64,000 bases of DNA from an uncultured Alphaproteobacteria bacterium (GCA_944392275.1 CALXWA010000005.1:32651-96650), one strand, 5' to 3'; shown: positions 50,677 through 59,735, counted from the first letter of the stretch. Made by a program: numbers and translations. The notes: generated by a model not told the origin, from the sequence alone.

Positions 50677-51954
50677 ATGAGAAGAGTTGTTGTTACGGGT
50701 TTGGGTGTTCTTTCCCCTTTAGGGCGTGGTGTTGAACATAACTGGAAAAGCCTTTTGGCAGGAAAATCCGGTATCCGCAAAATTGAGAATATTGACTTGA
50801 AAGATATTCCGGTTCATATTGCCGGACAGGTTCCTTGGGGCGACGGTGAAGGTGAGTTTAATCCGGATACGGTTATGGCTCCGAAAGATCAAAAGAAAAA
50901 TGACAAATTTATTTTGTATGGTATGGCTGCCGGCGGTGATGCTTTAGAAGATGCCGGTTGGAATCCGGAAACTGTTTCTGAAGAAGAAAAATATCGCGCC
51001 GGTGTTATGATGGGCTCAGGAATCGGTGGATTACAAGTTATTTATGATAACTCTATTTCTTTTAATGAAGTCGGAATGAAAAAAATTTCACCATTCTTTA
51101 TTCCATCGGTTTTGATTAATTTGATTTCCGGTAATTTATCAATTAAATATGGCCTTAAAGGTCCAAACCATTCTTGTGTTACCGCTTGTTCAACCGGAAC
51201 ACATGCTATTGGTGATGCTGCAGCAATGATTGCCCGCGGGGATGCCGATTTGATGGTTGCCGGTGGTGCCGAATCGGCTGTTAATGTTTTAGGATTGTCC
51301 GGCTTTGCCAGAATGAAAGCTATTACTTCTGATTTTAACGATGCTCCGGAAAAAGCATCTCGCCCTTGGGATAAAAATCGGAGTGGCTTTGTGATGGGTG
51401 AAGGTTCCGGTGCTTTGGTTTTGGAAGAATTGGAACATGCTAAAGCTCGTGGTGCTAAGATTTATGCCGAGGTTGTTGGCTATGGTTTGAGCGGAGATGC
51501 TTACCATATTACGGCTCCTTCCGGTGACGGAGCTTATCGTGCGATGAAAATGGCCGTAGAGCATGCCAAAGAACATGGGGTTGAGCTGAGCGATATCGGC
51601 TATATTAATGCTCATGGTACGTCAACTCCGGCCGGCGATGTCGGTGAGGCGATGGCGGTTAAACGCTTGTTTGGAGATGAGGGAATCAAACATGTTTCTA
51701 TGTCTTCTACCAAGTCGGCTGTCGGACATTTGTTGGGTGCCGCCGGTGCTGTTGAGGCTGTTTATTCTATTTTGGCTTTGCGTGATCAAATTTGTCCGCC
51801 GACACTGAATTTGGAAAATCCGGCTGATGAGTTGGCTGACTTTGATTTGGTTCCGCTTAAGGCTAAAAAACGTGAAATTAAAGCCGTTATGAGTAACTCC
51901 TTTGGTTTTGGCGGAACAAACTCGTCTTTGATTTTGAAAAAATATGAAGCTTAA
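50677..51954 (+). CDS. fabF: 3-oxoacyl-ACP synthase II (FabF)
   Basis: 425 residues. Catalytic triad of KAS II: Cys in VTACSTGTHAIGDAA, His in NAHGTSTPAGD, His in KSAVGHLLGAAGAVEA. The N-terminal RRVVVTGLGVLSPLG and glycine-rich NSFGFGGTNSSL end are intact. It elongates acyl-ACP with malonyl-ACP in fatty acid synthesis. Confidence 0.98.
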   Translation: MRRVVVTGLGVLSPLGRGVEHNWKSLLAGKSGIRKIENIDLKDIPVHIAGQVPWGDGEGEFNPDTVMAPKDQKKNDKFILYGMAAGGDALEDAGWNPETVSEEEKYRAGVMMGSGIGGLQVIYDNSISFNEVGMKKISPFFIPSVLINLISGNLSIKYGLKGPNHSCVTACSTGTHAIGDAAAMIARGDADLMVAGGAESAVNVLGLSGFARMKAITSDFNDAPEKASRPWDKNRSGFVMGEGSGALVLEELEHAKARGAKIYAEVVGYGLSGDAYHITAPSGDGAYRAMKMAVEHAKEHGVELSDIGYINAHGTSTPAGDVGEAMAVKRLFGDEGIKHVSMSSTKSAVGHLLGAAGAVEAVYSILALRDQICPPTLNLENPADELADFDLVPLKAKKREIKAVMSNSFGFGGTNSSLILKKYEA

Positions 51955-51974
51955 GTAAGGTTTGTGTTTTTTAT

Positions 51975-52007
51975 AAAAAGCATCTTCTGTTGAAGATGCT
52001 TTTTTTG
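51975..52007 (+). terminator. Intrinsic terminator of fabF
   Basis: AAAAAGCATCTTC / GAAGATGCTTTTT, loop TGTT, T-tract. mltG therefore probably has its own promoter or depends on read-through. Confidence 0.93.
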
Positions 52008-52093
52008 TTCTGTAAAAGAGAAGAGGAGGAATTGACTTGATGTTTGGGAACGGGTAATTTTATTGCAGATTTTTTATCCGGAAAGAAAATAAA

Positions 52094-53059
52094 ATGAAAA
52101 AACTTTTTGTTTTGTTGTTGTTTTTTATAGCACTCGGAATCCTTTTGGCCGGAAAGTTTTATTTTTGGAGTGTGGCTGAAGGACCTGGCGAGGAAGAGGT
52201 TCATGTTGTTATTCCTAAGGGGGCTAATTTTAATCTCGTTGCCGCAAAATTAGAAGAAAATGGGGTAATAGATAAACAATGGTTGCTAAAAATTGCTGCT
52301 CGAATCTTAGGAAGTGATAAAACCTTAAAAGCCGGAGAGTATTTGTTTGAACCCAAAGTTTCTATTTTAGATGTTTTGAAAAAAATTTCTTCCGGAGATA
52401 TTTATTATCGTCGATTAACTCTTCCCGAGGGTTTAACAACCACACAAATGCTTGATTTGATTGCGGCAGAAGCCGGGTTGAGCGGAGAGATATCTTTATT
52501 GCCTAAAGAGGGGGATTTGTTGCCGGAGACCTATACTTTTTCTTTTGGGGATAGTCGAGATAGTATGGTTTTGCAAGCAATGCAAGCAATGGAAAAGGTA
52601 AAAAAAGAAGCGTGGGCCTCCAGAGCCGAAAATTTACCTATAAAATCCCCTGAAGAAATGATGGTGTTAGCCTCTGTTATTGAGAAGGAGACCGGACTTC
52701 CCGAAGAACGAGGATTAGTGGCTGCTGTTTTTGTGAATCGCTTGCAAAAGGGAATGAAATTGCAAACGGATCCTTCCGTTATCTATGCTTTGACTATGGG
52801 TAAAAAGGAATTGGGACGTTCATTAACGCGAAAAGATTTGGAAGTTGATAGCCCTTATAATACCTATAAATATTACGGATTACCGCCGATGCCGATTTGT
52901 AACCCGGGAAAAGATTCTATTATGGCGGCCGTTCATCCGGAGGAGAGTAAGTACTTATATTTTGTTGCCAGTGGAAATGGCGGACATAATTTTGCGACGA
53001 GTCTTGCAGAGCATAATCTTAATGTTAAACGTTGGATTAAAAGTAAAGCGAAAAAATAA
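52094..53059 (+). CDS. mltG: Endolytic murein transglycosylase MltG (YceG)
   Basis: 321 residues. N-terminal membrane helix (LFVLLLFFIALGILLAG), a LysM-like region (VVIPKGANFNLVAAKLEENGVI), and the YceG catalytic domain with EEMMVLASVIEKETGLPEERGLVAAVFVNRL (catalytic Glu) and TDPSVIYAL, SPYNTYKYYGLPPMPICNPG. It cuts nascent glycan strands near the membrane, setting chain length. Confidence 0.96.
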   Translation: MKKLFVLLLFFIALGILLAGKFYFWSVAEGPGEEEVHVVIPKGANFNLVAAKLEENGVIDKQWLLKIAARILGSDKTLKAGEYLFEPKVSILDVLKKISSGDIYYRRLTLPEGLTTTQMLDLIAAEAGLSGEISLLPKEGDLLPETYTFSFGDSRDSMVLQAMQAMEKVKKEAWASRAENLPIKSPEEMMVLASVIEKETGLPEERGLVAAVFVNRLQKGMKLQTDPSVIYALTMGKKELGRSLTRKDLEVDSPYNTYKYYGLPPMPICNPGKDSIMAAVHPEESKYLYFVASGNGGHNFATSLAEHNLNVKRWIKSKAKK

Positions 53060-53133
53060 TTTACTTTAGTGGGTTTCTTTGTTATCTTGTTTTTTAGAGA
53101 TTTATTATTTTTGTTTTATTAAAAATTATCATT

Positions 53134-53364
53134 ATGAAAAAGAATAGTTTTATTAATCGAATCCGCCGATTGGGTATTGGGGAGGCGATTTGTCAGATGT
53201 TAGGGATTCAATCTGTTAAGTTGCCGCAGCCAAATGTTAAAAAGGTCTCATTTCAAGGTGATGTTAAAACAAAACCTAATCCCATAAAAAAGAAGAGTTT
53301 TGTTGTTCGATTGTTGCATTTGGGACATAAACGTTATTGCGGACATTCTAATAAAAATGTTTGA
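53134..53364 (+). CDS. Small basic hypothetical protein (76 aa)
   Basis: Lys/Arg-rich peptide that includes GIGEAICQMLGIQSVKLPQPNVKKVS and a duplicated IRRLGIGE / LLHLGHKR-type element. No clear SD (AAAAATTATCATT before the ATG), no signal peptide. It lies 21 nt upstream of the orphan ACP gene on the same strand and could be co-transcribed. Real gene is plausible but not certain. Confidence 0.45.
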   Translation: MKKNSFINRIRRLGIGEAICQMLGIQSVKLPQPNVKKVSFQGDVKTKPNPIKKKSFVVRLLHLGHKRYCGHSNKNV

Positions 53365-53385
53365 ATTTTACCAAAAAATGATGTT

Positions 53386-53643
53386 ATGGACCAGATAGTT
53401 ATTGATCAGGCTGTTCGAGAGGTGGTCCTTGAGGTTTGTGATCTTGAATCGCAACAATATGATCCCAATCAAACTTGGACAGCAATGGGTGTTGACAGTT
53501 TACTTCAGCTGTGTATCGTTGCAAAATTGGAAAAAAAATTAAAAGTTGTCATTTTGGATGATTATGCTGATAAAGAAGGCGTATTTTCTTCCCGTTCAAC
53601 TCCAAAAGAGCTAAGTGATACGTTGTATCGCTTATTAAATTAA
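53386..53643 (+). CDS. Orphan acyl-carrier-like protein
   Basis: 85 residues with an ACP fold pattern: an N-terminal helix, then WTAMGVDSLLQLCIVAKLEKKL with Ser38 in DSL as the phosphopantetheine site, then helix 3 and a final STPKELSDTLYRLL helix. Less acidic than AcpP and not next to any synthase. It may serve a specialised acyl transfer (for example lipid A or a secondary product), which is unknown. Followed by a terminator. Confidence 0.78.
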   Translation: MDQIVIDQAVREVVLEVCDLESQQYDPNQTWTAMGVDSLLQLCIVAKLEKKLKVVILDDYADKEGVFSSRSTPKELSDTLYRLLN

Positions 53644-53674
53644 AGATCTTGGATTTTCCAAGGTCTTTTTTTTT
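53644..53674 (+). terminator. Intrinsic terminator
   Basis: AGATCTTGGA / TCCAAGGTCT (one G-T), 3-nt loop, T8 tract. Confidence 0.88.
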
Positions 53675-54170
53675 ATGCGGAGCCAAAGGTTTCCATCATC
53701 ATGGGGTAGAGGGCTTGTTTGGGGTCCATACCTTTAGTTAGGACAACTTTGAAAATCGGGTACATGCGTTCACATTCTTTAACGGCAATATCAATAATTT
53801 GCGAAATTTTTTGTTCAAAATTATCATCGTTTTTGTTCAATAATACCGAGTGCTTAAAGACGGGAACATTTTGTTCCGTCCAATATGAAAAATGACCGAC
53901 CCAGAGTTCTTCATTGACTAAAGCCAAAAGCTCAAAAATTTTGCTGCGGTCTTCAATCTTGGTTTCAATATCCATTAAACAGGAGAGGTGCATACATTGC
54001 ATGTTTGGTTCCCATGCAAAAAACAGAAGCATGTTGTTCCATTTGCCTTGAATTTCGACGGCAACTTCGTTGGGATTGCGACGTTCAAGTTCAAAAGATT
54101 TGGATGCAAAAATATCTTCAACAATATCAATCGGATTGTTGCTTGAGGCTAAGTTCTTTGCCGGTTCCAT
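53673..54170 (-). CDS. YbjN-domain protein
   Basis: 165 residues, matching the alphaproteobacterial YbjN family: NPIDIVEDIFASKSFELERRNPNEVAVEIQGKWNNMLLFFAWEPNM, LLALVNEELWVGHFSYWTEQNVPVFKHSVLL, and the terminal QALYPMMMETFGSA. The fold resembles type III secretion chaperones; in E. coli YbjN affects motility and stress genes, and its alphaproteobacterial role is unknown. SD GGAG. Its upstream region, shared with divergent lgt, holds several cell-cycle-type motifs. Confidence 0.9.
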   Translation of the reverse strand: MEPAKNLASSNNPIDIVEDIFASKSFELERRNPNEVAVEIQGKWNNMLLFFAWEPNMQCMHLSCLMDIETKIEDRSKIFELLALVNEELWVGHFSYWTEQNVPVFKHSVLLNKNDDNFEQKISQIIDIAVKECERMYPIFKVVLTKGMDPKQALYPMMMETFGSA

Positions 54171-54219
54171 TCTGATGATGCTCCGTGTTACATTTAATCG
54201 ATGATGGAAGTGTGCAACG

Positions 54220-54383
54220 CCGAGTCGCGAATTACAAGTCCCGAGTCGCAGTTGTCCACGTAATTCACAGCTGTTGATAAAAAATAATAAAAATAATTTC
54301 CTAAAATCAAAAGATTAATTGTAAAAAAAATTTTTTGTTTTTTTTAGATGTGGATATATTTTCTAAAATTAATATACTGTTAA
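54220..54383. promoter_or_regulatory. Motif-rich intergenic region: paired GAGTC repeats, DnaA-like boxes and a CtrA site
   Basis: CCGAGTCGC occurs twice (54220-54228, 54241-54249), 21 bp apart, each with a GANTC site. TTGTCCACG (54252) and TGTGGATAT (54349-54357, one base from the DnaA box in reverse orientation) flank a very AT-rich stretch. TTAA-TATACTG-TTAA (54369-54383) fits CtrA. It could control ybjN/lgt with the cell cycle or be an origin-like element. Confidence 0.45.
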
Positions 54384-54424
54384 ATAATTTTTGCAGCGTA
54401 ATTTTTTTGTAAAGGATATGTTTG

Positions 54425-55225
54425 ATGTCGGGTTTTGATTTTCCGATGATTTCTCCGATTATGATTGAATTGGGACCGTTGGCTATTCGGTGGTATTCGA
54501 TGGCTTATTTGGTTGGAATTTTGGTCGGTTGGTATTTGATTAATCGTAATGTGGAAAAATATCAGTTCGGGTTAACACGACAACAGGTTGAAGATTTGAT
54601 TTTTTATTTGACCTTGGGCATTATTGTCGGCGGCCGTTTGGGGTATGCTTTGTTCTATGGCGGAAAGGCTATGTGGTTTGAGCCTTGGAGAATCCTTGAA
54701 ATCTGGAAAGGAGGAATGTCTTTCCACGGTGGGGCTTTGGGTGTAATTGTGGCGATGTATTTGTATGCTCGCAAGATTAACTGTGCTTTTTTAAGATTAA
54801 CGGATTTGGTTGTTTTATATGCTCCGATTGGTATTTTTTTAGGGCGGTTGGCCAATTTTGCCAATGATGAATTGTGGGGAAGGGTAACCGATGTGCCTTG
54901 GGCTGTTCGTTTTCCGAGCGGGGGTTATCTTCCACGGCATCCATCACAATTGTATGAAGCCTTTTTTGAAGGGCTGGTTATGTTTGTGGCCTTAAATTGG
55001 TTGTGGCGATACCCATTGGTACGGCGGAGCCAAGGTGTTGTATCGGCTTTGTTTATTGTTTTGTACGGTGTTTTTCGGATTTGTTTAGAGCAGTTTCGGG
55101 AGCCGGATCGGCAACTTGGATTTTTCTTTGGAGGGGTTACGATGGGACAAATGCTCTCTGTCCCCTTGATTGTGGTGGGGGCATGGGTTATTTGCAGAAG
55201 TCTTAAACAAGGGCAAAAACTTTAA
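54425..55225 (+). CDS. lgt: Prolipoprotein diacylglyceryl transferase
   Basis: 266 residues from ATG 54425 (SD AAGGAT). Seven membrane helices; motifs SPIMIELGPLAIRWYSMAYLVG, GGRLGYALFYGG, MSFHGGALGVIVAMYLYAR (essential His) and IGIFLGRLANFANDELWGRVTD (Lgt signature), and RHPSQLYEAFFEG. It transfers diacylglycerol to the lipobox Cys, needed for the lipoproteins at 4853 and 9057. Overlaps the convergent GGDEF gene by 4 nt. Confidence 0.97.
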   Translation: MSGFDFPMISPIMIELGPLAIRWYSMAYLVGILVGWYLINRNVEKYQFGLTRQQVEDLIFYLTLGIIVGGRLGYALFYGGKAMWFEPWRILEIWKGGMSFHGGALGVIVAMYLYARKINCAFLRLTDLVVLYAPIGIFLGRLANFANDELWGRVTDVPWAVRFPSGGYLPRHPSQLYEAFFEGLVMFVALNWLWRYPLVRRSQGVVSALFIVLYGVFRICLEQFREPDRQLGFFFGGVTMGQMLSVPLIVVGAWVICRSLKQGQKL

Positions 55226-56391
55226 GCTTTTGATGTGACGTTATGGCTGAAACTTCTTGTTTTTTCAAGAATTTTGTGAGCCCGAACCAAAACCTCATGA
55301 GAGTTGGCATCACTGCGTTTTTTTTCGGATACGGCGGCGGAGATTGTTATTTTTATCGGTAATCTCCGAGAGTTGTATTGAAAAGATGCTCCGGCAATGG
55401 TTCGGCGTATGGTTTCGAGTTTTTCAAAAGTTTCGTTTTTATCCAGATTTTTGAAGATAATTACAAACTCATCGTTGTTGTAATGGTAGATGTTTTCATC
55501 ACTAAATATGTCGGTGATTTTTTTGGCAATTAATTGGGTGATGTTTTGTTGAGCATGTTTGCCAAAGTTGCGGCCGATATTTTCATAGCTGTCAATACTA
55601 ATAATACCGACACTGTATTTCAGCGGAAAATTTTTGGATTGGATAATGTAAGAATTTCGGCTGTCTAAACCGGTTAGGCTATCTTTGTAAATGCGGTTAT
55701 AAATATCAATGCCTAAAGAGACGGTCAATGAGAGTATGGCACAGAAAAAGAATAGGCTTAGGGCTGTCTGAGAATTGGAAAAATATGTGCCGCAAAAAAT
55801 ATTAAGATCGGCAAAAAAGAGCGCGTAATCCATTATTTTTCCGCGGAGAACGCTTTTGATAAATGCAAAAACCGCTAGCCCTACAAAAAAGAAGAGAGCT
55901 CCGCCGCTTAAAGGTATGATTGGGTTGTAGGCAAAATTTAAGATAAAATTATTTTGGCTGATGGTTTCTGCAAAAGCATATTCTAACATCAGAATCATAA
56001 GAAGATAGACATTGTTTTTTTTGAGTAATTGTCTTTCGGGAAGAATGGAAAAAATTATAAAATTAAGCGGAGCTAAGGTGATTAAGTTTTGATAAGCGGC
56101 GGAAGTTGTATATTCGGTTCCGTATTTTATTTTTAAGAAATTGATTAAAATATAGCAAATGACACTGCATAAAATAAAAAATACCGGTCGAGATACGTTG
56201 AAGAAGAGCAATGTCGCGACACTAATCAAGACACAGACAAAAAACAAGACATGAAAGGTCTGATTGGTTGCCAGCTGAAAAGTTTCCGTACTAAAAAAGC
56301 TAAAGGCCGCAACCATAAAAATAATTGCCGGAAAAAGAATGTTTTTGGCGGATAAGAGAATCTTTTCTAAAATGCCGTAATTTATTTTCAA
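55222..56391 (-). CDS. Membrane protein with degenerate GGDEF domain
   Basis: 389 residues. The start is TTG at 56391 with AGGGGAG at a good distance; there is no ATG nearby. About seven membrane helices (residues ~15-225) lead into a GGDEF domain: DSLTGLDSRNSYII (237-250), IISIDSYENIGRNFG, and YNNDEFVIIFKNL, where the signature reads NNDEF (305-309). Loss of both glycines of the A-site makes diguanylate cyclase activity doubtful; the domain may bind nucleotide or signal by contact. The membrane part could sense a ligand. Confidence 0.85.
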   Translation of the reverse strand: MKINYGILEKILLSAKNILFPAIIFMVAAFSFFSTETFQLATNQTFHVLFFVCVLISVATLLFFNVSRPVFFILCSVICYILINFLKIKYGTEYTTSAAYQNLITLAPLNFIIFSILPERQLLKKNNVYLLMILMLEYAFAETISQNNFILNFAYNPIIPLSGGALFFFVGLAVFAFIKSVLRGKIMDYALFFADLNIFCGTYFSNSQTALSLFFFCAILSLTVSLGIDIYNRIYKDSLTGLDSRNSYIIQSKNFPLKYSVGIISIDSYENIGRNFGKHAQQNITQLIAKKITDIFSDENIYHYNNDEFVIIFKNLDKNETFEKLETIRRTIAGASFQYNSRRLPIKITISAAVSEKKRSDANSHEVLVRAHKILEKTRSFSHNVTSKA

Positions 56392-56438
56392 TTTTATAAT
56401 CTCCCCTGATTGATGCGGAGGATTATAATAAAGAATAG

Positions 56439-57521
56439 TTAAATTTTATTTACGCATTTGATGATTGAGCTGTCTCCATATGAATAAAAACGATAATGTT
56501 CTTGAATGGCATGAGCATAAGCCTTTTTCATTCTTTCGGTGCCGGCGATGGCACAAATGAGCATGAATAAGGTCGATTTTGGCAAATGGAAGTTGGTTAT
56601 AATCATATCAATGATTTTAAACTTGTATCCCGGAGTAATGAAAATATCTGTTTCTCCGTTAAAGGGGTGCAAAACACCTTTGTCATCGGCAGCACTTTCT
56701 AACAGCCGCAATGAGGTTGTTCCGACCGCAATAACTCGCCGCCCTTCTTGTTTGGCTTGGTTGATGATGTCTACACAATCTTGGGTAATAATCCCATATT
56801 CGGCATGCATTTTGTGGTCTTTGGTATCTTCCGTTTTAACGGGAAGAAATGTTCCGGCACCAACATGGAGCGTTAAAAAAACTTCTTGAACCCCTTTGGC
56901 ACGGATTTTTTCTAAAATTTCGGGGGTAAAATGCAGACCAGCGGTTGGAGCGGCAACAGCCCCTTCATGTTTGGCATAAACGGTTTGGTAATTTTCTTTG
57001 TCGTTAAATTTGTTCCATAATCCGGGTTGCGGTTTTTCTCTTTTGATGTAGGGAGGAAGCGGCATAAAACCATAAGACTCTAACATTTTGCCGAGTTTTT
57101 CGGGGGCACAATTAAAAGATATTAGGACCCCGTCATCCTCTTTCTTTTCCAACACGACCGCAGTAAAATCACTTTCTTCGGCTGAGATTTCCGAAGTATA
57201 AAAACGGATGGTGTCGTTAGGGTGCAAGCGTTTGGAGTTTTTGATGAAAGACCACCAGCAAATGCCGTCAACGGGGTGATATAAGGTGACTTCAACCAAG
57301 GCTTCTCCTCTGGCTCCATACAAACGGGCCGGAATAACTTTGGTGTCATTAAAGACCAAAACGTCTCCTTTTTGTAATAAATCCGGTAAATCGTAAAAAT
57401 GGCGATCCGTGATTTTATTTTCATCGGACAAGTCAAGCAAACGAGAGGCATCTCTCGGGCAGGTTGGTTTGTCGGCTATTAGTTCCTTGGGGAGGTCAAA
57501 GTCAAAAATATCTATTTTCAT
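56439..57521 (-). CDS. queA: S-adenosylmethionine:tRNA ribosyltransferase-isomerase QueA
   Basis: 360 residues. Motifs FDFDLPKELIADKPTCPRDASRLL, DVLVFNDTKVIPARLYG, EGAVAAPTAGLHFTPEIL, HVGAGTFLPVK and DMIITNFHLPKSTLFMLI cover the full enzyme. It transfers ribose from SAM to preQ1-tRNA to form epoxyqueuosine; the last step is made by QueG or QueH elsewhere. Monocistronic on this strand. Confidence 0.98.
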   Translation of the reverse strand: MKIDIFDFDLPKELIADKPTCPRDASRLLDLSDENKITDRHFYDLPDLLQKGDVLVFNDTKVIPARLYGARGEALVEVTLYHPVDGICWWSFIKNSKRLHPNDTIRFYTSEISAEESDFTAVVLEKKEDDGVLISFNCAPEKLGKMLESYGFMPLPPYIKREKPQPGLWNKFNDKENYQTVYAKHEGAVAAPTAGLHFTPEILEKIRAKGVQEVFLTLHVGAGTFLPVKTEDTKDHKMHAEYGIITQDCVDIINQAKQEGRRVIAVGTTSLRLLESAADDKGVLHPFNGETDIFITPGYKFKIIDMIITNFHLPKSTLFMLICAIAGTERMKKAYAHAIQEHYRFYSYGDSSIIKCVNKI

Positions 57522-57686
57522 CCGTTTTTTCCTTTTTTTGTTTTCTATTAATAGTCCAATGTTTTTTGTTTCGCAACAGTAAAATCGATAAATGTTGTTG
57601 AGGTTTGGGCGACGTTTTTTTATAAAATAGTTGATGTTTTATTTAAGTTTTGCATTTGTTTTTAACGGAAATTAAAGAAAAAACGA

Positions 57687-57715
57687 GTACCTTTAGCAAA
57701 AAAAAGAGAAGGTAC
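57687..57715 (+). promoter_or_regulatory. Hairpin masking the antiporter ribosome-binding site
   Basis: GTACCTT (57687-57693) pairs with AAGGTAC (57709-57715), 15-nt A-rich loop. The right arm includes the AAGG of the only good SD, 7 nt before ATG 57722. It may restrain translation or act as a simple RNA thermometer; inference. Confidence 0.35.
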
Positions 57716-57721
57716 CCCATC

Positions 57722-59629
57722 ATGCATGAAATTCATACATTAATCGTTGATTTAACTCTTATTACGATTTATGCCGCCATTATGACACTGATTTGTAAAA
57801 AACTAAAACAACCGGTGGTTTTGGGGTATGTCTTGGCCGGTATTTTTGCCGGTCCATTTTTTCATTTTTTGCCGACGGTTCATGACCAGCAAAATTTGAC
57901 GATTTGGGCGGATATCGGAGTTATCTTTTTATTGTTTGGTTTGGGGTTGGAATTTAGTTTTAAAAAGATGATTAATGTCGGAAAAGCCGCTATGATTACG
58001 GCAAATGCCAATATTTTATTTATGCTGTTTTTGGGGTATAATACCGGATTGTTGTTGGGGTGGAGTTCTATGGACAGCTTCTTTTTAGGAAGTATGATTT
58101 CAATGTCTTCTACCACAATTATTATTAAGGTTTTTGACGAATTAAATATTAAAAAACAAAAGTTTACGGATTTGGTTTTTGGCGTTTTGGTGGTTGAGGA
58201 TATTGTCGGAATTTTAATGTTGGTTTTGTTGCCGACTATTGCCTTGGGGAGCAGTATTAACGGATTTGAATTGTTGCTCAGTACCTTAAAATTGATTTTC
58301 TTTTTGGTTTTGTGTTTTGTGACCGGTATTTATTTGGTGCCGACCTTGTTAAGAAAAATTGAGCCTTTTCTTAATGATGAAATGTTGTTGTTGGTTATGA
58401 TTGCCCTTTGTTTCGGGATGGTTTTGTTGGCAACTTCTTTTGGTTTTTCGTCGGCGTTGGGGGCTTTTGTCATGGGTTCCATTTTGGCAGAAACGAGCCT
58501 TATTGAGAGAATTGAACACAATGTTAAACCTCTAAAAGATTTTTTTGGGGCGGTGTTTTTTGTTTCGGTCGGGATGATGGTTAATCCTTCCATGTTTGTG
58601 GAATATGCCGGGCCGATTGTCATTATTACGTTTGTTGTATTGGTCGGAATTGTGGTTTTTTCTTGTTTTGGGTTTATGATGTCCGGACAGCCGCTTAAGA
58701 CGGCTATTCTGTGTGGATTTTCTTTGGCTCAGGTTGGGGAGTTTGCTTTTATTATTGCCAGCTTGGGAATGAGTTTAAAAGTTTTGGATGAAATGGTCTA
58801 TCCGGTGATTGTGGCCGTTTCCGTTATTACAACCTTTTTGACTCCGATTATGATTAAATCGGCGAATCCTTTTTATGGTTTTATCTTACGTATTTTGCCG
58901 CATAAGTGGAGAGAATATGTTGAGAAGAATGAAACTGCTGTTCGTACCACACAGACGGAAGAAAAATTGTGGTCGGAGTTGTTTAAAAACTATTTGATAC
59001 GAATGGTTTTATTTTCAATGATTTTATCAACCATTATTTTCTTGTCGATGTCTCTTATTCAGCCGTTGGTTCTACGCTTTTCTCCTAATTTGAGCGGAAG
59101 AATTATCGCGACCGCAGTGACGTTGTTGATGATGGCTCCGTTTTTGAAAGCTTTAATCGGATGGGAGGCTATTTTACCTCAGTTTTTGCGTTCTAGCGTT
59201 AAATGGATGTTTTATCGCCTTCTTCCTAAAAAAGTACATACGGATGAAAATAGCAGTATGGTTAAAAAAATAGAAGAAAAGTTTGATTTTTGTTCCGGTT
59301 GGAGCGAAGGGGCCGAAAATGTGAAAAACTTTTTTATCTCTAATAGTGTGTTGGCCAGAATTTATTACAAACTTTGGATTGCAAAAAAATCGAATCGTTT
59401 GCCGTTGATTATGATGACCAGTTTTCGACTGTTGGTCGTGGCCTTTTTTATTGTGACGGTTGTGCATTTGTTTTTAACGGAAAATTATAAAGTGACGTTG
59501 GCTTTGTTGTTTGCTTCCGTTGTCTTTTTGGCTCAATCACGGTGGTTGCTAAATCAATATATGAAAATGGAGGCTCAGTTCTTAGCAAATTTGCACGGAC
59601 ATCGAACCTCAAAAGAAGAAACAAAGTAA
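57722..59629 (+). CDS. CPA2-family monovalent cation/H+ antiporter (KefB-like)
   Basis: ATG 57722 gives 635 residues. Twelve to thirteen membrane helices with the CPA2 order: KLKQPVVLGYVLAGIFAGP, DIGVIFLLFGLGLEFSF, SMISMSSTTIIIKV, GVLVVEDIVGILMLVLLP (ion-site Glu-Asp), GFSSALGAFVMGSILAET, FGAVFFVSVGMMVNP and FSLAQVGEFAFIIASLG. The C-terminal ~230 residues have further membrane helices and no TrkA-N (RCK) nucleotide domain, unlike KefC. Exports K+ or Na+ in exchange for protons. Confidence 0.9.
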   Translation: MHEIHTLIVDLTLITIYAAIMTLICKKLKQPVVLGYVLAGIFAGPFFHFLPTVHDQQNLTIWADIGVIFLLFGLGLEFSFKKMINVGKAAMITANANILFMLFLGYNTGLLLGWSSMDSFFLGSMISMSSTTIIIKVFDELNIKKQKFTDLVFGVLVVEDIVGILMLVLLPTIALGSSINGFELLLSTLKLIFFLVLCFVTGIYLVPTLLRKIEPFLNDEMLLLVMIALCFGMVLLATSFGFSSALGAFVMGSILAETSLIERIEHNVKPLKDFFGAVFFVSVGMMVNPSMFVEYAGPIVIITFVVLVGIVVFSCFGFMMSGQPLKTAILCGFSLAQVGEFAFIIASLGMSLKVLDEMVYPVIVAVSVITTFLTPIMIKSANPFYGFILRILPHKWREYVEKNETAVRTTQTEEKLWSELFKNYLIRMVLFSMILSTIIFLSMSLIQPLVLRFSPNLSGRIIATAVTLLMMAPFLKALIGWEAILPQFLRSSVKWMFYRLLPKKVHTDENSSMVKKIEEKFDFCSGWSEGAENVKNFFISNSVLARIYYKLWIAKKSNRLPLIMMTSFRLLVVAFFIVTVVHLFLTENYKVTLALLFASVVFLAQSRWLLNQYMKMEAQFLANLHGHRTSKEETK

Positions 59630-59706
59630 TAATTTATCGTTTTTTATCTGTTATACAAAGTGTTAGCAAAAATCTAAAGGAGTTTTTAATATTTTTAAAA
59701 AACTTA

Positions 59707-59735
59707 TTGCATTTCCTTTCAGATGTTGGTATAAC
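59707..59735 (+). promoter_or_regulatory. Promoter of tRNA-Leu(TAA)
   Basis: TTGCAT (59707-59712), 17-bp spacer, TATAAC (59730-59735); transcription should begin about 7 nt before the tRNA. Confidence 0.6.

Noticed and set aside
54220..54383. Calling this region the chromosome origin outright
   Set aside because: Motif matches are few and degenerate, and neither the usual neighbouring origin genes nor skew data are available in the window.
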